A stretch of DNA of 64,000 bases from Methylopumilus sp026399645. Its GTDB lineage: Bacteria; Pseudomonadota; Gammaproteobacteria; Burkholderiales; Methylophilaceae. Under the pieces are notes generated by a model. It was not told where the DNA came from, searched no databases, and saw only the letters and a program-made list of their open reading frames with translations. A program made the translations under genes and the position numbers. Positions 1 through 7,623 of this stretch are shown here, in pieces; the first letter of the stretch is position 1; each line of letters starts with the position of its first letter. The stretch is taken from assembly GCF_965184065.1 (NCBI RefSeq), contig NZ_OZ239098.1; one strand, 5' to 3'.

Positions 1-802
1 ATACATCTTCTGCGAATAATAAAAGTTGTCGATCGGGATAAATGATTTGACCATCTTTTGTCACAACACCTAGACGATCGGCATCTCCGTCAAATGCAAA
101 ACCTAATTCAGCATCACTTTTTTTAAGGTGCGCTATCACATCATTTAAGTTATGTGGCTCAGATGGGTCAGGGTGGTGGTTCGGAAATGTGCCATCCACA
201 TCACAGAATAATTCTTCTACTACGGAGCAACCAATGCTCTCATAAATTTGTCTAGCGTAAGCGCCTGCTACACCATTGCCACAATCAATAACAATTTTCA
301 TGGGACGTTTTAAATGAATATGATTTTTAATAGCTTCAATATAGTCGTTAGCAATGTCATATTTCTTTTCTAAGCCCTGGCCATCATAAAAGGTTTCATT
401 TTCTATGCGGGTATAGAGTTTTTGTATGGCTTCGGTTGACAAAGTGTCGCCCCCTAAAACCATTTTTAAGCCATTATAATCAGGCGGGTTATGACTGCCT
501 GTCACCATAACGCCTGATTGAGTATTAAGGAAGAATGTAGAGAAATAAACCATAGGGGTTGTGACCATGCCTAGATTAATTACATTGATACCTGTTTTAA
601 GAATGCCGTGAATAAGTGCGTTCGATAGTTCAGGGCCTGAAAGCCTTCCATCAAAACCAATGCAGATATCTTTTTGTTTGCGATCAATCGCTTCACTTCC
701 AATAGCAAGGCCAATGATTTCCACAAATTCAGGTGTTAGGGTTTTACCTACAATACCCCGGATGTCATAGGCTTTAAAAATCTCTTTGGGAAGTGATGCC
801 AT
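1..802 (-). CDS. Phosphomannomutase/phosphoglucomutase (N-terminal part, cut by window edge)
   Basis: The frame is open from ATG at 802 to the left edge, giving about 267 N-terminal residues of a protein usually about 455-465 long. It opens with the family start (K10, AYDIRG 11-16). The phosphoserine loop TGSHNP lies at 101-106, with S103 as the expected phosphorylated catalytic serine, and a metal-binding DGDADR loop lies near residue 240. This is the alpha-D-phosphohexomutase superfamily, interconverting hexose 1- and 6-phosphates for envelope sugar nucleotides and storage carbohydrate. Whether mannose or glucose phosphate is preferred cannot be read from this part. The start lies 3 bases after the iscX stop, so the two are probably cotranscribed. 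Confidence 0.9.
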   Translation of the reverse strand, partial: MASLPKEIFKAYDIRGIVGKTLTPEFVEIIGLAIGSEAIDRKQKDICIGFDGRLSGPELSNALIHGILKTGINVINLGMVTTPMVYFSTFFLNTQSGVMVTGSHNPPDYNGLKMVLGGDTLSTEAIQKLYTRIENETFYDGQGLEKKYDIANDYIEAIKNHIHLKRPMKIVIDCGNGVAGAYARQIYESIGCSVVEELFCDVDGTFPNHHPDPSEPHNLNDVIAHLKKSDAELGFAFDGDADRLGVVTKDGQIIYPDRQLLLFAEDV

Positions 803-805
803 AAT

Positions 806-1000
806 TTATTCTGACTCTTCAATCCATGCGAGCTGAATAGCCTCTAGAATTTTTTCCCCACATTTATTAGGATCATCTTGAAAGCCCTCAAGATCTAAGA
901 TCCATTGGTATAGATCAGTAAATCGAATTGTCTTGGGGTCTATATCGGGATGTTTGTCGTATAAAGCCTCAGCAATCCTTTGACTATCAGTCCAATGCAT
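806..1000 (-). CDS. iscX: Fe-S cluster assembly protein IscX
   Basis: A small acidic protein of 64 residues that closely matches the IscX (YfhJ) family: WTD near the start, ALYD, DPKTIRFTDL and a KILEAI...W end. IscX binds IscS and iron and tunes cysteine desulfurase activity in Fe-S assembly. An upstream in-frame TTG at 1018 would add six residues. ATG at 1000 is preferred because AAGAGG sits 6 bases upstream and because the shorter protein matches the family length of about 66. The gene normally sits at the end of the isc operon; here it is separate, directly before the phosphohexomutase gene. Confidence 0.9.
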   Translation of the reverse strand: MHWTDSQRIAEALYDKHPDIDPKTIRFTDLYQWILDLEGFQDDPNKCGEKILEAIQLAWIEESE

Positions 1001-1006
1001 ACAAAA

Positions 1007-1012
1007 CCTCTT
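1007..1012 (-). promoter_or_regulatory. Ribosome binding site deciding the iscX start
   Basis: AAGAGG on the minus strand, 6 bases before ATG 1000. It supports the shorter iscX start over the in-frame TTG at 1018. Confidence 0.6.
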
Positions 1013-1090
1013 CTTCAATTTAGTTGAAAGATTATAACTTTTAGATTTTGTCTAAGATAGAACTTCATTAAGAAAGATAGGTCAGACCCA

Positions 1091-1099
1091 TGATAAAAT
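1091..1099 (+). promoter_or_regulatory. Possible extended -10 promoter for glyA
   Basis: TGATAAAAT fits the extended -10 pattern TGnTATAAT with one change, about 60 bases before the glyA start. No good -35 is present. A competing TTGACT at 1101-1106 has only a poor -10 partner. Weak support. Confidence 0.3.
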
Positions 1100-1157
1100 A
1101 TTGACTTTCTGAGACAAAAATCTCTAATCTTTTTAAATACATAGCGGAAATATAGAC

Positions 1158-2405
1158 ATGTTTAGCAAAGCTGAAAAATTAAGTATTGTGGACCCAGAAA
1201 TTGCACTTCAAGTTACTCAGGAAGTGAAGCGACAAGAGGATCATATTGAACTCATTGCTTCTGAAAACTATACAAGCCCTGCTGTGATGGAAGCTCAAGG
1301 CTCCCAACTCACAAATAAATACGCTGAAGGATATATTGGTAAGCGCTTCTATGGCGGTTGCGAATTTGTAGATAACGTCGAACAAATCGCGATCGATCGC
1401 CTAAAGAAATTATATGGCGCAGAATATGTCAATGTTCAGCCACATTCAGGCAGTCAAGCTAATCAGGCTGTTTATTTCTCAATACTTAAACCTGGCGATA
1501 CTGTAATGGGTATGAGCCTAGGAGATGGTGGACACTTAACACATGGCTCCCCTGCAAACTTATCAGGCAAACTTTTTAAAATCGTCCCTTATGGCCTTAA
1601 TGCTAATGAGGAGATTGATTACGATGCCATGGAAAAGCTCGCGATAGAATCAAAACCTAAACTCCTTATTGGCGGCGCTTCAGCTTATGCCTTGCGTTTT
1701 GATTGGGAGCGTATGTCGCACATTGCTAAAAAAGTGGGTGCCTATTTTATGGTTGATATGGCGCACTACTCAGGACTGATTGCTGCAGGCGTTTATCCTA
1801 GCCCAGTTCCTTTTGCAGATTTTGTGACATCCACCACACATAAAACTTTAAGAGGGCCTCGTGGCGGTATTATTTTAGCGAAAGCTGAATTTGAAAAAAG
1901 CATTAATAGTTTTGTCTTCCCTGGTATTCAAGGTGGACCTTTGATGCATGTGATTGCAGCTAAGGCAGTAGCTTTCCTAGAAGCATTAAAACCAGAATTC
2001 AAAGTGTATCAAACACAAGTGATTAAAAATGCACAAACGATGGCCGAGTCATTAAGTAAACGTGGCGTACGAATTATTTCTGGCCGTACTGAGTCACATG
2101 TCTTTTTAGTTGATTTAAGACCTAAGGGTTTAACTGGAAAAGCCGCAGATATTCTTTTGGGGCAAGCTCATATCACGGTCAACAAAAATTCAATTCCTAA
2201 CGATCCAGAAAGTCCTTTTGTGACTTCAGGGATTCGTATTGGATCTCCAGCAATTACAACACGTGGTTTTAAAGAAAAAGAAGCCGACATGGTAGCGCAC
2301 ATGATTGCAGACATCCTCGATAATCCCACGAGCGAAAAAGCCATTAACGATACCAAAGCCAAGGTGGTTACTTTAACTGCTCAATTCCCAGTCTATGGGT
2401 CTTAA
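1158..2405 (+). CDS. glyA: Serine hydroxymethyltransferase
   Basis: A 415-residue PLP enzyme interconverting serine and glycine with tetrahydrofolate and methylene-tetrahydrofolate. It is a main one-carbon entry point and in methylotrophs also links C1 metabolism to biosynthesis. Visible landmarks are LIASENYTS near 32-40, the YAEGYIGKRFYGGCEFVD block (55-72), VDMAH (199-203) and the PLP-binding lysine K229 in TTHKTLRGPRGG. Length matches the family. It leads a plus-strand run with nrdR, ribD and a tatD homologue, which suggests one transcription unit. Confidence 0.97.
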   Translation: MFSKAEKLSIVDPEIALQVTQEVKRQEDHIELIASENYTSPAVMEAQGSQLTNKYAEGYIGKRFYGGCEFVDNVEQIAIDRLKKLYGAEYVNVQPHSGSQANQAVYFSILKPGDTVMGMSLGDGGHLTHGSPANLSGKLFKIVPYGLNANEEIDYDAMEKLAIESKPKLLIGGASAYALRFDWERMSHIAKKVGAYFMVDMAHYSGLIAAGVYPSPVPFADFVTSTTHKTLRGPRGGIILAKAEFEKSINSFVFPGIQGGPLMHVIAAKAVAFLEALKPEFKVYQTQVIKNAQTMAESLSKRGVRIISGRTESHVFLVDLRPKGLTGKAADILLGQAHITVNKNSIPNDPESPFVTSGIRIGSPAITTRGFKEKEADMVAHMIADILDNPTSEKAINDTKAKVVTLTAQFPVYGS

Positions 2406-2426
2406 TTTCAGATTTAAACACTCTAA

Positions 2427-2873
2427 GTGAAATGCCCATTCTGCGGAACTGATGATACCCAAGTCGTTGACTCAAGAGTTAACGATGAAGGCAATTCAAT
2501 TCGTCGTCGTCGTCGTTGTGCAGAATGTGATAAACGTTTTACAACATACGAATCAGTTGAGCTCACACTTCCTCAAGTTGTGAAGCAAAATGGTAAGCGC
2601 GAAGATTTTAGTCGAGATAAACTTCAACAATCATTTAGCCGCGCACTTCATAAACGCCCAGTACCTGTTGAATATATAGAGCAAGCTATTGAACGTATCA
2701 TTCAAAAAGTTTTAGCTTATGGCGAGAAAGAGATCACCGCAAGAGAGCTGGGTGAAAACGTCATGCATGAATTAAAAAAAATGGATAAGGTAGCTTACAT
2801 TCGATTCGCATCTGTCTATAGAAGTTTTTCAGATGTCGAAGATTTCCATGATGTTATCCGCGATCTTGATTAA
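2427..2873 (+). CDS. nrdR: Transcriptional repressor NrdR
   Basis: A 148-residue regulator of ribonucleotide reductase genes. The N-terminal zinc ribbon is visible as C3-x2-C6 and C31-x2-C34, with an arginine-rich stretch at 26-30 encoded by CGT repeats. An ATP-cone domain occupies about 49-139. NrdR senses dATP/ATP through the cone and represses nrd promoters. The stop codon directly abuts the ribD start, an arrangement (glyA-nrdR-ribD) common in proteobacteria. Confidence 0.97.
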   Translation: MKCPFCGTDDTQVVDSRVNDEGNSIRRRRRCAECDKRFTTYESVELTLPQVVKQNGKREDFSRDKLQQSFSRALHKRPVPVEYIEQAIERIIQKVLAYGEKEITARELGENVMHELKKMDKVAYIRFASVYRSFSDVEDFHDVIRDLD

Positions 2874-3956
2874 ATGAATTCACATTCACCTCAATTTTTC
2901 ATGAGTGAAGCTTTGAGGCTTGCAGAAAAAGCTTTATTCACCACATCGCCAAATCCAAGAGTTGGTTGTGTCATCGTTAAAGATAATGAAATTGTAGGTC
3001 GCGGTTTTCACAAGAAGGCAGGGGAGTCTCATGCTGAAGTGATTGCATTAAAAGAAGCGGGCAGTCAGTCGGAAGGCAGTGATGTATATGTCACATTAGA
3101 ACCTTGTTCGCATACAGGTAAAACGCCACCATGTGTAGATGCATTAATTGAAGCTAAAGTTAAAAAAGTATTTATTGCGATGCAAGATCCTAATCCCTTA
3201 GTTTCAGGCCGAGGCATTCAAAAATTAAAAGATGCTCATATTGAAGTTGAGTTAGGTGTGATGGAAGCCCAGGCTCAATTATTAAATATGGGTTTTATTT
3301 CTCGCATGACAAAGCAATTACCTTATGTAAGAGCGAAGCTTGCAGTCTCCTTAGATGGCAAGACTGCACTTCATAACGGCAAGAGTCACTGGATTACGGG
3401 CGATGCAGCGAGAGCGGATGTTCAATACTGGCGCGCTTCTTCCTGTGCAATTATTACAGGGATTGGCACTGTGGTGCATGACAATCCAAAACTCTCCGTA
3501 CGACTTTATGAGCATGCGCGTCAACCTTTGCGCGTGGTTGTAGATTCGGAATTAAACATTCCTATAGAGGCAGACATACTCCATGAAAAACCTTTGCTTA
3601 TCGCTTATGCAAATGATAAACAAAAAAAATTACCACAATTAAAAGCCTTAGGCGTTGAATGTCTTCAATTAGATGAGAGTGGTAAAGTTGATTTGACATC
3701 ACTTCTTAAAGAACTTGCAAAAAGAGAAGTGAATGAAGTTTGGATTGAAGCGGGTGAAGGCCTTAATGGCGCATTCTTAAAAGCTAATTTAATTGATGAA
3801 CTCATGATTTATTATGCGCCTGTGATTTTAGGTTCAGAAGCTAAGGGTATGTTTACACTTCCTGCTTATGAAAATTTAGAAAATAAAATTACCACGACAC
3901 TTTTAGATCACCGCTGGGTTGGTCAAGATTTAAGAATGCGATTTAAATTAAAGTAA
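2874..3956 (+). CDS. ribD: Bifunctional riboflavin biosynthesis deaminase/reductase RibD
   Basis: 360 residues in two domains. The N-terminal cytidine-deaminase-like domain has the zinc ligands H53 (HAEV, with catalytic E55), C78 (PCSH) and C87 (PPC). The C-terminal reductase domain starts near 147 (PYVRAKLAVSLDGK). It catalyses the deamination and NADPH-dependent reduction steps after GTP cyclohydrolase II in riboflavin synthesis. ATG at 2874 follows the nrdR stop with no gap, indicating translational coupling. Confidence 0.96.
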   Translation: MNSHSPQFFMSEALRLAEKALFTTSPNPRVGCVIVKDNEIVGRGFHKKAGESHAEVIALKEAGSQSEGSDVYVTLEPCSHTGKTPPCVDALIEAKVKKVFIAMQDPNPLVSGRGIQKLKDAHIEVELGVMEAQAQLLNMGFISRMTKQLPYVRAKLAVSLDGKTALHNGKSHWITGDAARADVQYWRASSCAIITGIGTVVHDNPKLSVRLYEHARQPLRVVVDSELNIPIEADILHEKPLLIAYANDKQKKLPQLKALGVECLQLDESGKVDLTSLLKELAKREVNEVWIEAGEGLNGAFLKANLIDELMIYYAPVILGSEAKGMFTLPAYENLENKITTTLLDHRWVGQDLRMRFKLK

Positions 3957-3965
3957 TCATTCAGA

Positions 3966-4763
3966 ATGCTCATCGATAGCCATTGTCATTTAGATGCATT
4001 AGAGTTTAGTCATGAGCAAGATGCGATTATTAAAAATGCGCTTCATCATGGTGTTGAGAAAATTATTATTCCCGCAGTTAACCGAAAAAGTTTTGATGAT
4101 GTCATCGAGCTTAGAAAAAAATTTCCCAATTGTTTTTATGCGCTAGGTTTTCATCCTATGTATATCAGTGACATGAAGGATGGTGATATAGATACGCTAG
4201 AAGCTTATTTAAAAACATACGAACCAGTTGCAGTAGGTGAGATTGGTTTAGATTTCTTTGTGACTAAAGACAACAAAACACTTCAAGAAGAAATTTTTGT
4301 AGCTCAATTAAAATTAGCAGCTACATTTAATTTGCCAGTCATTATGCATGTGAGGCATGCGATTGATGATGTGCTTAAAAATTTAAGACGCTTCCCAGTG
4401 AAGGGTGGTATCGCCCACGCTTTTAATGGCAGCATGCAACAAGCAGAAGCTTTTATTGAGTTAGGTTTTAAATTAGGCTTTGGTGGTGCAATGACTTATC
4501 CCAGGGCAACACATATTCAAGCGCTAGCTAAATCATTACCTATAGAGTCTATCGTGTTAGAGACAGACGCTCCTGATATTCCTCCCTCTTGGTTAGGGCA
4601 TAAAGAAAGAAATACACCCGGAGAATTACATCAGATCGCCACTTTTTTTGCCGAATTACGCGGCATGAATTTAACTTCTGTGATTGAGACGTCGCATCAA
4701 AATACGCTCGATGCACTCCCTAAAATAGTGCAGTTATGCACATCTGCTGAGAATTTACATTAA
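3966..4763 (+). CDS. TatD-family metal-dependent hydrolase
   Basis: 265 residues with the full TatD metal-site set: H6 and H8 (SHCHLD), E92 (GEIGLD), H128 (VIMHVR), H151 (AHAFNG) and D201 (ETDAPD). TatD-family proteins are (beta/alpha)8 metal-dependent hydrolases, and members show 3'-5' DNase/RNase activity. The paralogues TatD, YcfH and YjjV cannot be told apart here. The gene lies 9 bases after ribD and ends the glyA-led run. Confidence 0.9.
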   Translation: MLIDSHCHLDALEFSHEQDAIIKNALHHGVEKIIIPAVNRKSFDDVIELRKKFPNCFYALGFHPMYISDMKDGDIDTLEAYLKTYEPVAVGEIGLDFFVTKDNKTLQEEIFVAQLKLAATFNLPVIMHVRHAIDDVLKNLRRFPVKGGIAHAFNGSMQQAEAFIELGFKLGFGGAMTYPRATHIQALAKSLPIESIVLETDAPDIPPSWLGHKERNTPGELHQIATFFAELRGMNLTSVIETSHQNTLDALPKIVQLCTSAENLH

Positions 4764-4777
4764 GTGTGACCAAAAAT

Positions 4778-4792
4778 CCTAATGGAATTAGG
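4778..4792. repeat. Short inverted repeat (hairpin)
   Basis: CCTAAT-GGA-ATTAGG, a perfect 6-bp stem with a 3-base loop, 14 bases after the tatD-family stop. On the plus strand no T run follows. On the minus strand ATTTTT follows, but no minus-strand gene ends here, so it is not called a terminator. Confidence 0.45.
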
Positions 4793-4841
4793 GACATAAG
4801 TTAAGTCATTGATTTTAAAGAAATTTTATTTAGCTTAAAAA

Positions 4842-4866
4842 ATAAGCGATTTAAAAAAACGCTTAT
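4842..4866. repeat. Inverted repeat in AT-rich block
   Basis: ATAAGCG and its reverse complement CGCTTAT separated by 11 A/T bases, 31 bases left of the first DnaA box. It could be an operator-like palindrome or part of an unwinding region. Function unknown. Confidence 0.4.
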
Positions 4867-4896
4867 AAATTCAAGAGTTATAAATTTATGTCATCT

Positions 4897-4917
4897 TTAT
4901 CCACAAAGTTATCCACA
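4897..4917 (+). promoter_or_regulatory. Two tandem perfect DnaA boxes
   Basis: TTATCCACA occurs at 4897-4905 and again at 4909-4917, same orientation and 12 bases start to start. Both are exact matches to the strong DnaA box consensus. A reverse-orientation near match (TGTGGAGAT, 7 of 9) follows at 4923-4931. AT-rich DNA lies on the left. This could be DnaA control of a promoter, a DnaA-titrating or reactivating site, or part of an origin. No dnaA, dnaN or gyrB gene is near. Confidence 0.7.
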
Positions 4918-5055
4918 GATTTTGTGGAGATGTTTTTTTATTAAAACGGGTTGACAGCTCACTATTTTATCCAATAAAAGAAAGCCTATTTTCTTGATGA
5001 TTTAGATAAAAAACGTTGAAATCCCTTTCCCTATTTGAGAAACCTCAAACTTCAA

Positions 5056-5084
5056 TTGTGAGACACATAGCTTTAAAGTAAAAT
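5056..5084 (+). promoter_or_regulatory. Promoter for pyrG-kdsA-eno-ftsB
   Basis: TTGTGA (-35, 4 of 6) and TAAAAT (-10, 5 of 6) with an ideal 17-base spacer. Transcription would start near 5091, leaving a leader of about 28 bases before the pyrG ATG. Confidence 0.6.
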
Positions 5085-5118
5085 AGACTCCCGTCAGCAA
5101 TTATTTAAAAGCCTTTCC

Positions 5119-6762
5119 ATGACCAAATACGTGTTTGTTACTGGCGGTGTCGTTTCTTCCTTAGGTAAAGGTATCGCAGCCGCTAGTCTCGGGGCAATCT
5201 TAGAGTCACGAGGCATCAAGGTGACGATGCTCAAACTCGATCCTTATATTAACGTTGACCCCGGTACGATGAGCCCATTCCAGCATGGCGAAGTCTTTGT
5301 GACAGACGATGGTGCAGAAACAGATCTTGACCTTGGTCATTACGAGCGCTTTATCTCAGCGCGTATGGGCAAGAAAAATAATTTTACGACAGGCCAGATT
5401 TACGACAGCGTCATTCGCAAAGAGCGCCGTGGCGAATACTTAGGTAAGACCGTTCAGGTCATCCCGCACATAACAGATGAAATAAAATTACATATTAAAA
5501 ATGGCTCTCATGGTGCCGATGTTGCTATCGTTGAAGTTGGAGGCACGGTAGGTGACATTGAGTCACTCCCTTTTCTAGAAGCTATTCGTCAAATTGGATT
5601 TGAAGAAGGACGTGAAAATGCATGCTACATCCATCTCACTTTACTTCCTTTTATTTCAACAGCGGGCGAATTAAAAACAAAGCCAACCCAACATTCGGTG
5701 AAAGAGTTAAGAGAGATTGGTATTCAACCAGATATTTTAATTTGTAGAGCAGATCGTGCTATTCCTGATGAAGAAAGAAAAAAAATAGCGTTATTTACAA
5801 ATGTTGCCCCTGAGGCTGTGATCTCATCCGTTGATTCAGATTCCATTTATAAAATACCAAGTTTATTACATCAGCAAATGATTGATGAAATTGTTTGTCA
5901 CAAATTAAATATTCTAGCCAAGCCTGCAGACCTATCGAGTTGGGAAAAAATTATAGACGCACTTAAAAACAGTAAACATGATATTGACATTGCATTCGTG
6001 GGTAAATATGTAGACCTTACTGAGTCTTACAAATCTCTCACGGAAGCATTAATACACGCTGGTATTCATACATCATCCAAAATAAAAATCCATTACCTTG
6101 ATTCAGAAGAAATTGAAGAAAGCGGCACTAAGCCATTAGCCAATATGGATGCTATTTTAGTGCCTGGTGGTTTTGGTAAGCGAGGTACTGAAGGTAAAAT
6201 TAAAGCCATTCAATTTGCACGAGAAAATAAGATTCCATATTTAGGTATTTGTTTGGGTATGCAACTTGCGGTGATTGAATTTGCAAGACATAAAGCTATG
6301 CTAAAAAATGCAAACAGTTCCGAATTTGATCAGGATGCCGAACATCAAGTTATTGGATTAATTACGGAATGGAAGTCATCTGAAGGTGCGATTGAGAAAA
6401 GAGATGATTCATCAGACTTAGGTGGCACAATGAGATTAGGCGCACAGAAGTGTCCAATTGAATCTGGTACTCTAGCGCATAAAATTTATGGGTCTGAAGT
6501 GAACGAGCGACATCGCCATCGTTATGAAGTAAATAATCATTATGTAGATCAATTGATCAAAGCAGGGCTGACAATTTCTGCAAGAACGCCTTTTGAGCAA
6601 CTCTGTGAAATTATAGAGTTACCAGAAGATCAGCATCCGTGGTTTATTGGCTGTCAGTTCCATCCAGAGTTTACTTCCAACCCAAGAACAGGCCATCTAT
6701 TATTCAAAGCTTACATTCAAGCCGCGCTTAAATATAAACAGTCTAAAGGAAGTGCATCATGA
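5119..6762 (+). CDS. pyrG: CTP synthase
   Basis: 547 residues. The N-terminal synthetase domain carries the P-loop-like GGVVSSLGKGI (9-19) and the conserved LKLDPYINVDPGTMSP region. The C-terminal class I glutamine amidotransferase domain has nucleophile C378 (GICLGMQ) and the H515/E517 pair (FHPEF). It converts UTP to CTP using ATP and glutamine. It heads the pyrG-kdsA-eno-ftsB order, common in beta- and gammaproteobacteria, and overlaps kdsA by 4 bases. Confidence 0.98.
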   Translation: MTKYVFVTGGVVSSLGKGIAAASLGAILESRGIKVTMLKLDPYINVDPGTMSPFQHGEVFVTDDGAETDLDLGHYERFISARMGKKNNFTTGQIYDSVIRKERRGEYLGKTVQVIPHITDEIKLHIKNGSHGADVAIVEVGGTVGDIESLPFLEAIRQIGFEEGRENACYIHLTLLPFISTAGELKTKPTQHSVKELREIGIQPDILICRADRAIPDEERKKIALFTNVAPEAVISSVDSDSIYKIPSLLHQQMIDEIVCHKLNILAKPADLSSWEKIIDALKNSKHDIDIAFVGKYVDLTESYKSLTEALIHAGIHTSSKIKIHYLDSEEIEESGTKPLANMDAILVPGGFGKRGTEGKIKAIQFARENKIPYLGICLGMQLAVIEFARHKAMLKNANSSEFDQDAEHQVIGLITEWKSSEGAIEKRDDSSDLGGTMRLGAQKCPIESGTLAHKIYGSEVNERHRHRYEVNNHYVDQLIKAGLTISARTPFEQLCEIIELPEDQHPWFIGCQFHPEFTSNPRTGHLLFKAYIQAALKYKQSKGSAS

Positions 6763-7595
6763 AATTATGCAACTTTGATGTAGGATTAAATCACCCATTA
6801 TTTTTAATTGCCGGACCATGTGTCATCGAATCTGAAGGGATGACTTTAGATGTGGCAGGCCAATTAAAAGAAATTACTGCAGCACTTAATATCCCATTTA
6901 TTTTTAAATCCTCGTTTGATAAGGCTAATCGAAGCTCAAATAAAACTTTTAGAGGTTTTGGTATTGATGAAGGTTTAAGAATTTTATCTGAAGTGAAAAA
7001 ACAAATTGGTGTACCAGTTTTAACGGATGTGCATGATCAATTTCAGGTTGAGCAAGTTGCAAGTGTTGTAGACGTTCTCCAAACGCCCGCCTTTTTATGC
7101 CGACAAACAGATTTTATTAATGCTGTTGCAACTTCAGGTAAGGCTGTAAATATCAAGAAAGGCCAATTCTTAGCGCCCGGTGATATGAGGCAAGTAGTCA
7201 CAAAAGCCAAAGAAGCTAATGGCGGCCTAGATAATATTATGGTTTGTGAGCGAGGCGCATCTTTTGGTTACAACACGCTTGTCTCTGATATGAGAAGTTT
7301 ATCTATTATGCGAGAAACAAATTGCCCAGTCGTTTTTGATGCAACGCATTCAGTGCAGCAACCTGGAGGACAGGGGGATAAAAGCGGTGGTCAAAGTGAA
7401 TTTGTCCCTGTCTTGGCAAGAGCTGCTGTAGCAAGCGGTATTGCAGGAATTTTTATGGAAACACACCCGAATCCAAAAGAAGCATTATCTGATGGTCCTA
7501 ATGCGTGGCCACTTAAAAAAATGAAAGCGCTGCTTGAAGTATTAGCTGAGATTGATAGATCAGTTAAAAAAGCAGGCTTCATTGAAATGTCTTAA
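6759..7595 (+). CDS. kdsA: 3-deoxy-D-manno-octulosonate 8-phosphate synthase
   Basis: 278 residues of the DAHP synthase/KDO8P synthase class I aldolase family. It condenses phosphoenolpyruvate with arabinose 5-phosphate to make KDO 8-phosphate for the lipopolysaccharide core. Visible family blocks are LIAGPCVIES (17-26), FKSSFDKANRSS, LTDVH and the FMETHPNP block near the end. It overlaps the pyrG stop by 4 bases (ATGA), so translation is probably coupled. Its presence implies an LPS-bearing Gram-negative cell. Confidence 0.97.
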   Translation: MKLCNFDVGLNHPLFLIAGPCVIESEGMTLDVAGQLKEITAALNIPFIFKSSFDKANRSSNKTFRGFGIDEGLRILSEVKKQIGVPVLTDVHDQFQVEQVASVVDVLQTPAFLCRQTDFINAVATSGKAVNIKKGQFLAPGDMRQVVTKAKEANGGLDNIMVCERGASFGYNTLVSDMRSLSIMRETNCPVVFDATHSVQQPGGQGDKSGGQSEFVPVLARAAVASGIAGIFMETHPNPKEALSDGPNAWPLKKMKALLEVLAEIDRSVKKAGFIEMS

Positions 7596-7623
7596 ATAAT
7601 TAATTGCAAAAGAAGGACTTAGA

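Larger units (their letters stand above)
4764..5118. other. 355-base intergenic region before pyrG
   Basis: The longest gene-free stretch in the window. From left to right it holds a short hairpin (4778-4792), an AT-rich block (about 4805-4890) with a 7-bp inverted repeat (4842-4866), two perfect DnaA boxes in tandem (4897-4917), a degenerate box-like site (TTATCCAAT, 4967-4975), a TTGACA motif (4951-4956) and a good sigma70-type promoter (5056-5084) for pyrG. No protein-coding or structured RNA gene was recognised. Confidence 0.7.

Noticed and set aside
1101..1130. TTGACT as the -35 of a glyA promoter
   Set aside because: With an 18-base spacer the -10 would be TAATCT, only 3 of 6 matches; kept only as an alternative to the extended -10 at 1091-1099.
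2503..2517. CGT trinucleotide repeat as a tandem repeat or slippage tract
   Set aside because: It encodes the conserved arginine run of the NrdR zinc-ribbon region, so it is explained by protein conservation.
4778..4792. Hairpin after the tatD-family gene as a terminator for the glyA operon
   Set aside because: On the plus strand no T run follows the stem; the T-rich side is on the minus strand where no gene ends.
4951..4980. TTGACA-N18-TAAAAG as the pyrG promoter
   Set aside because: The -35 is perfect but the -10 is weak and the spacer long; the element at 5056-5084 has better spacing and position.
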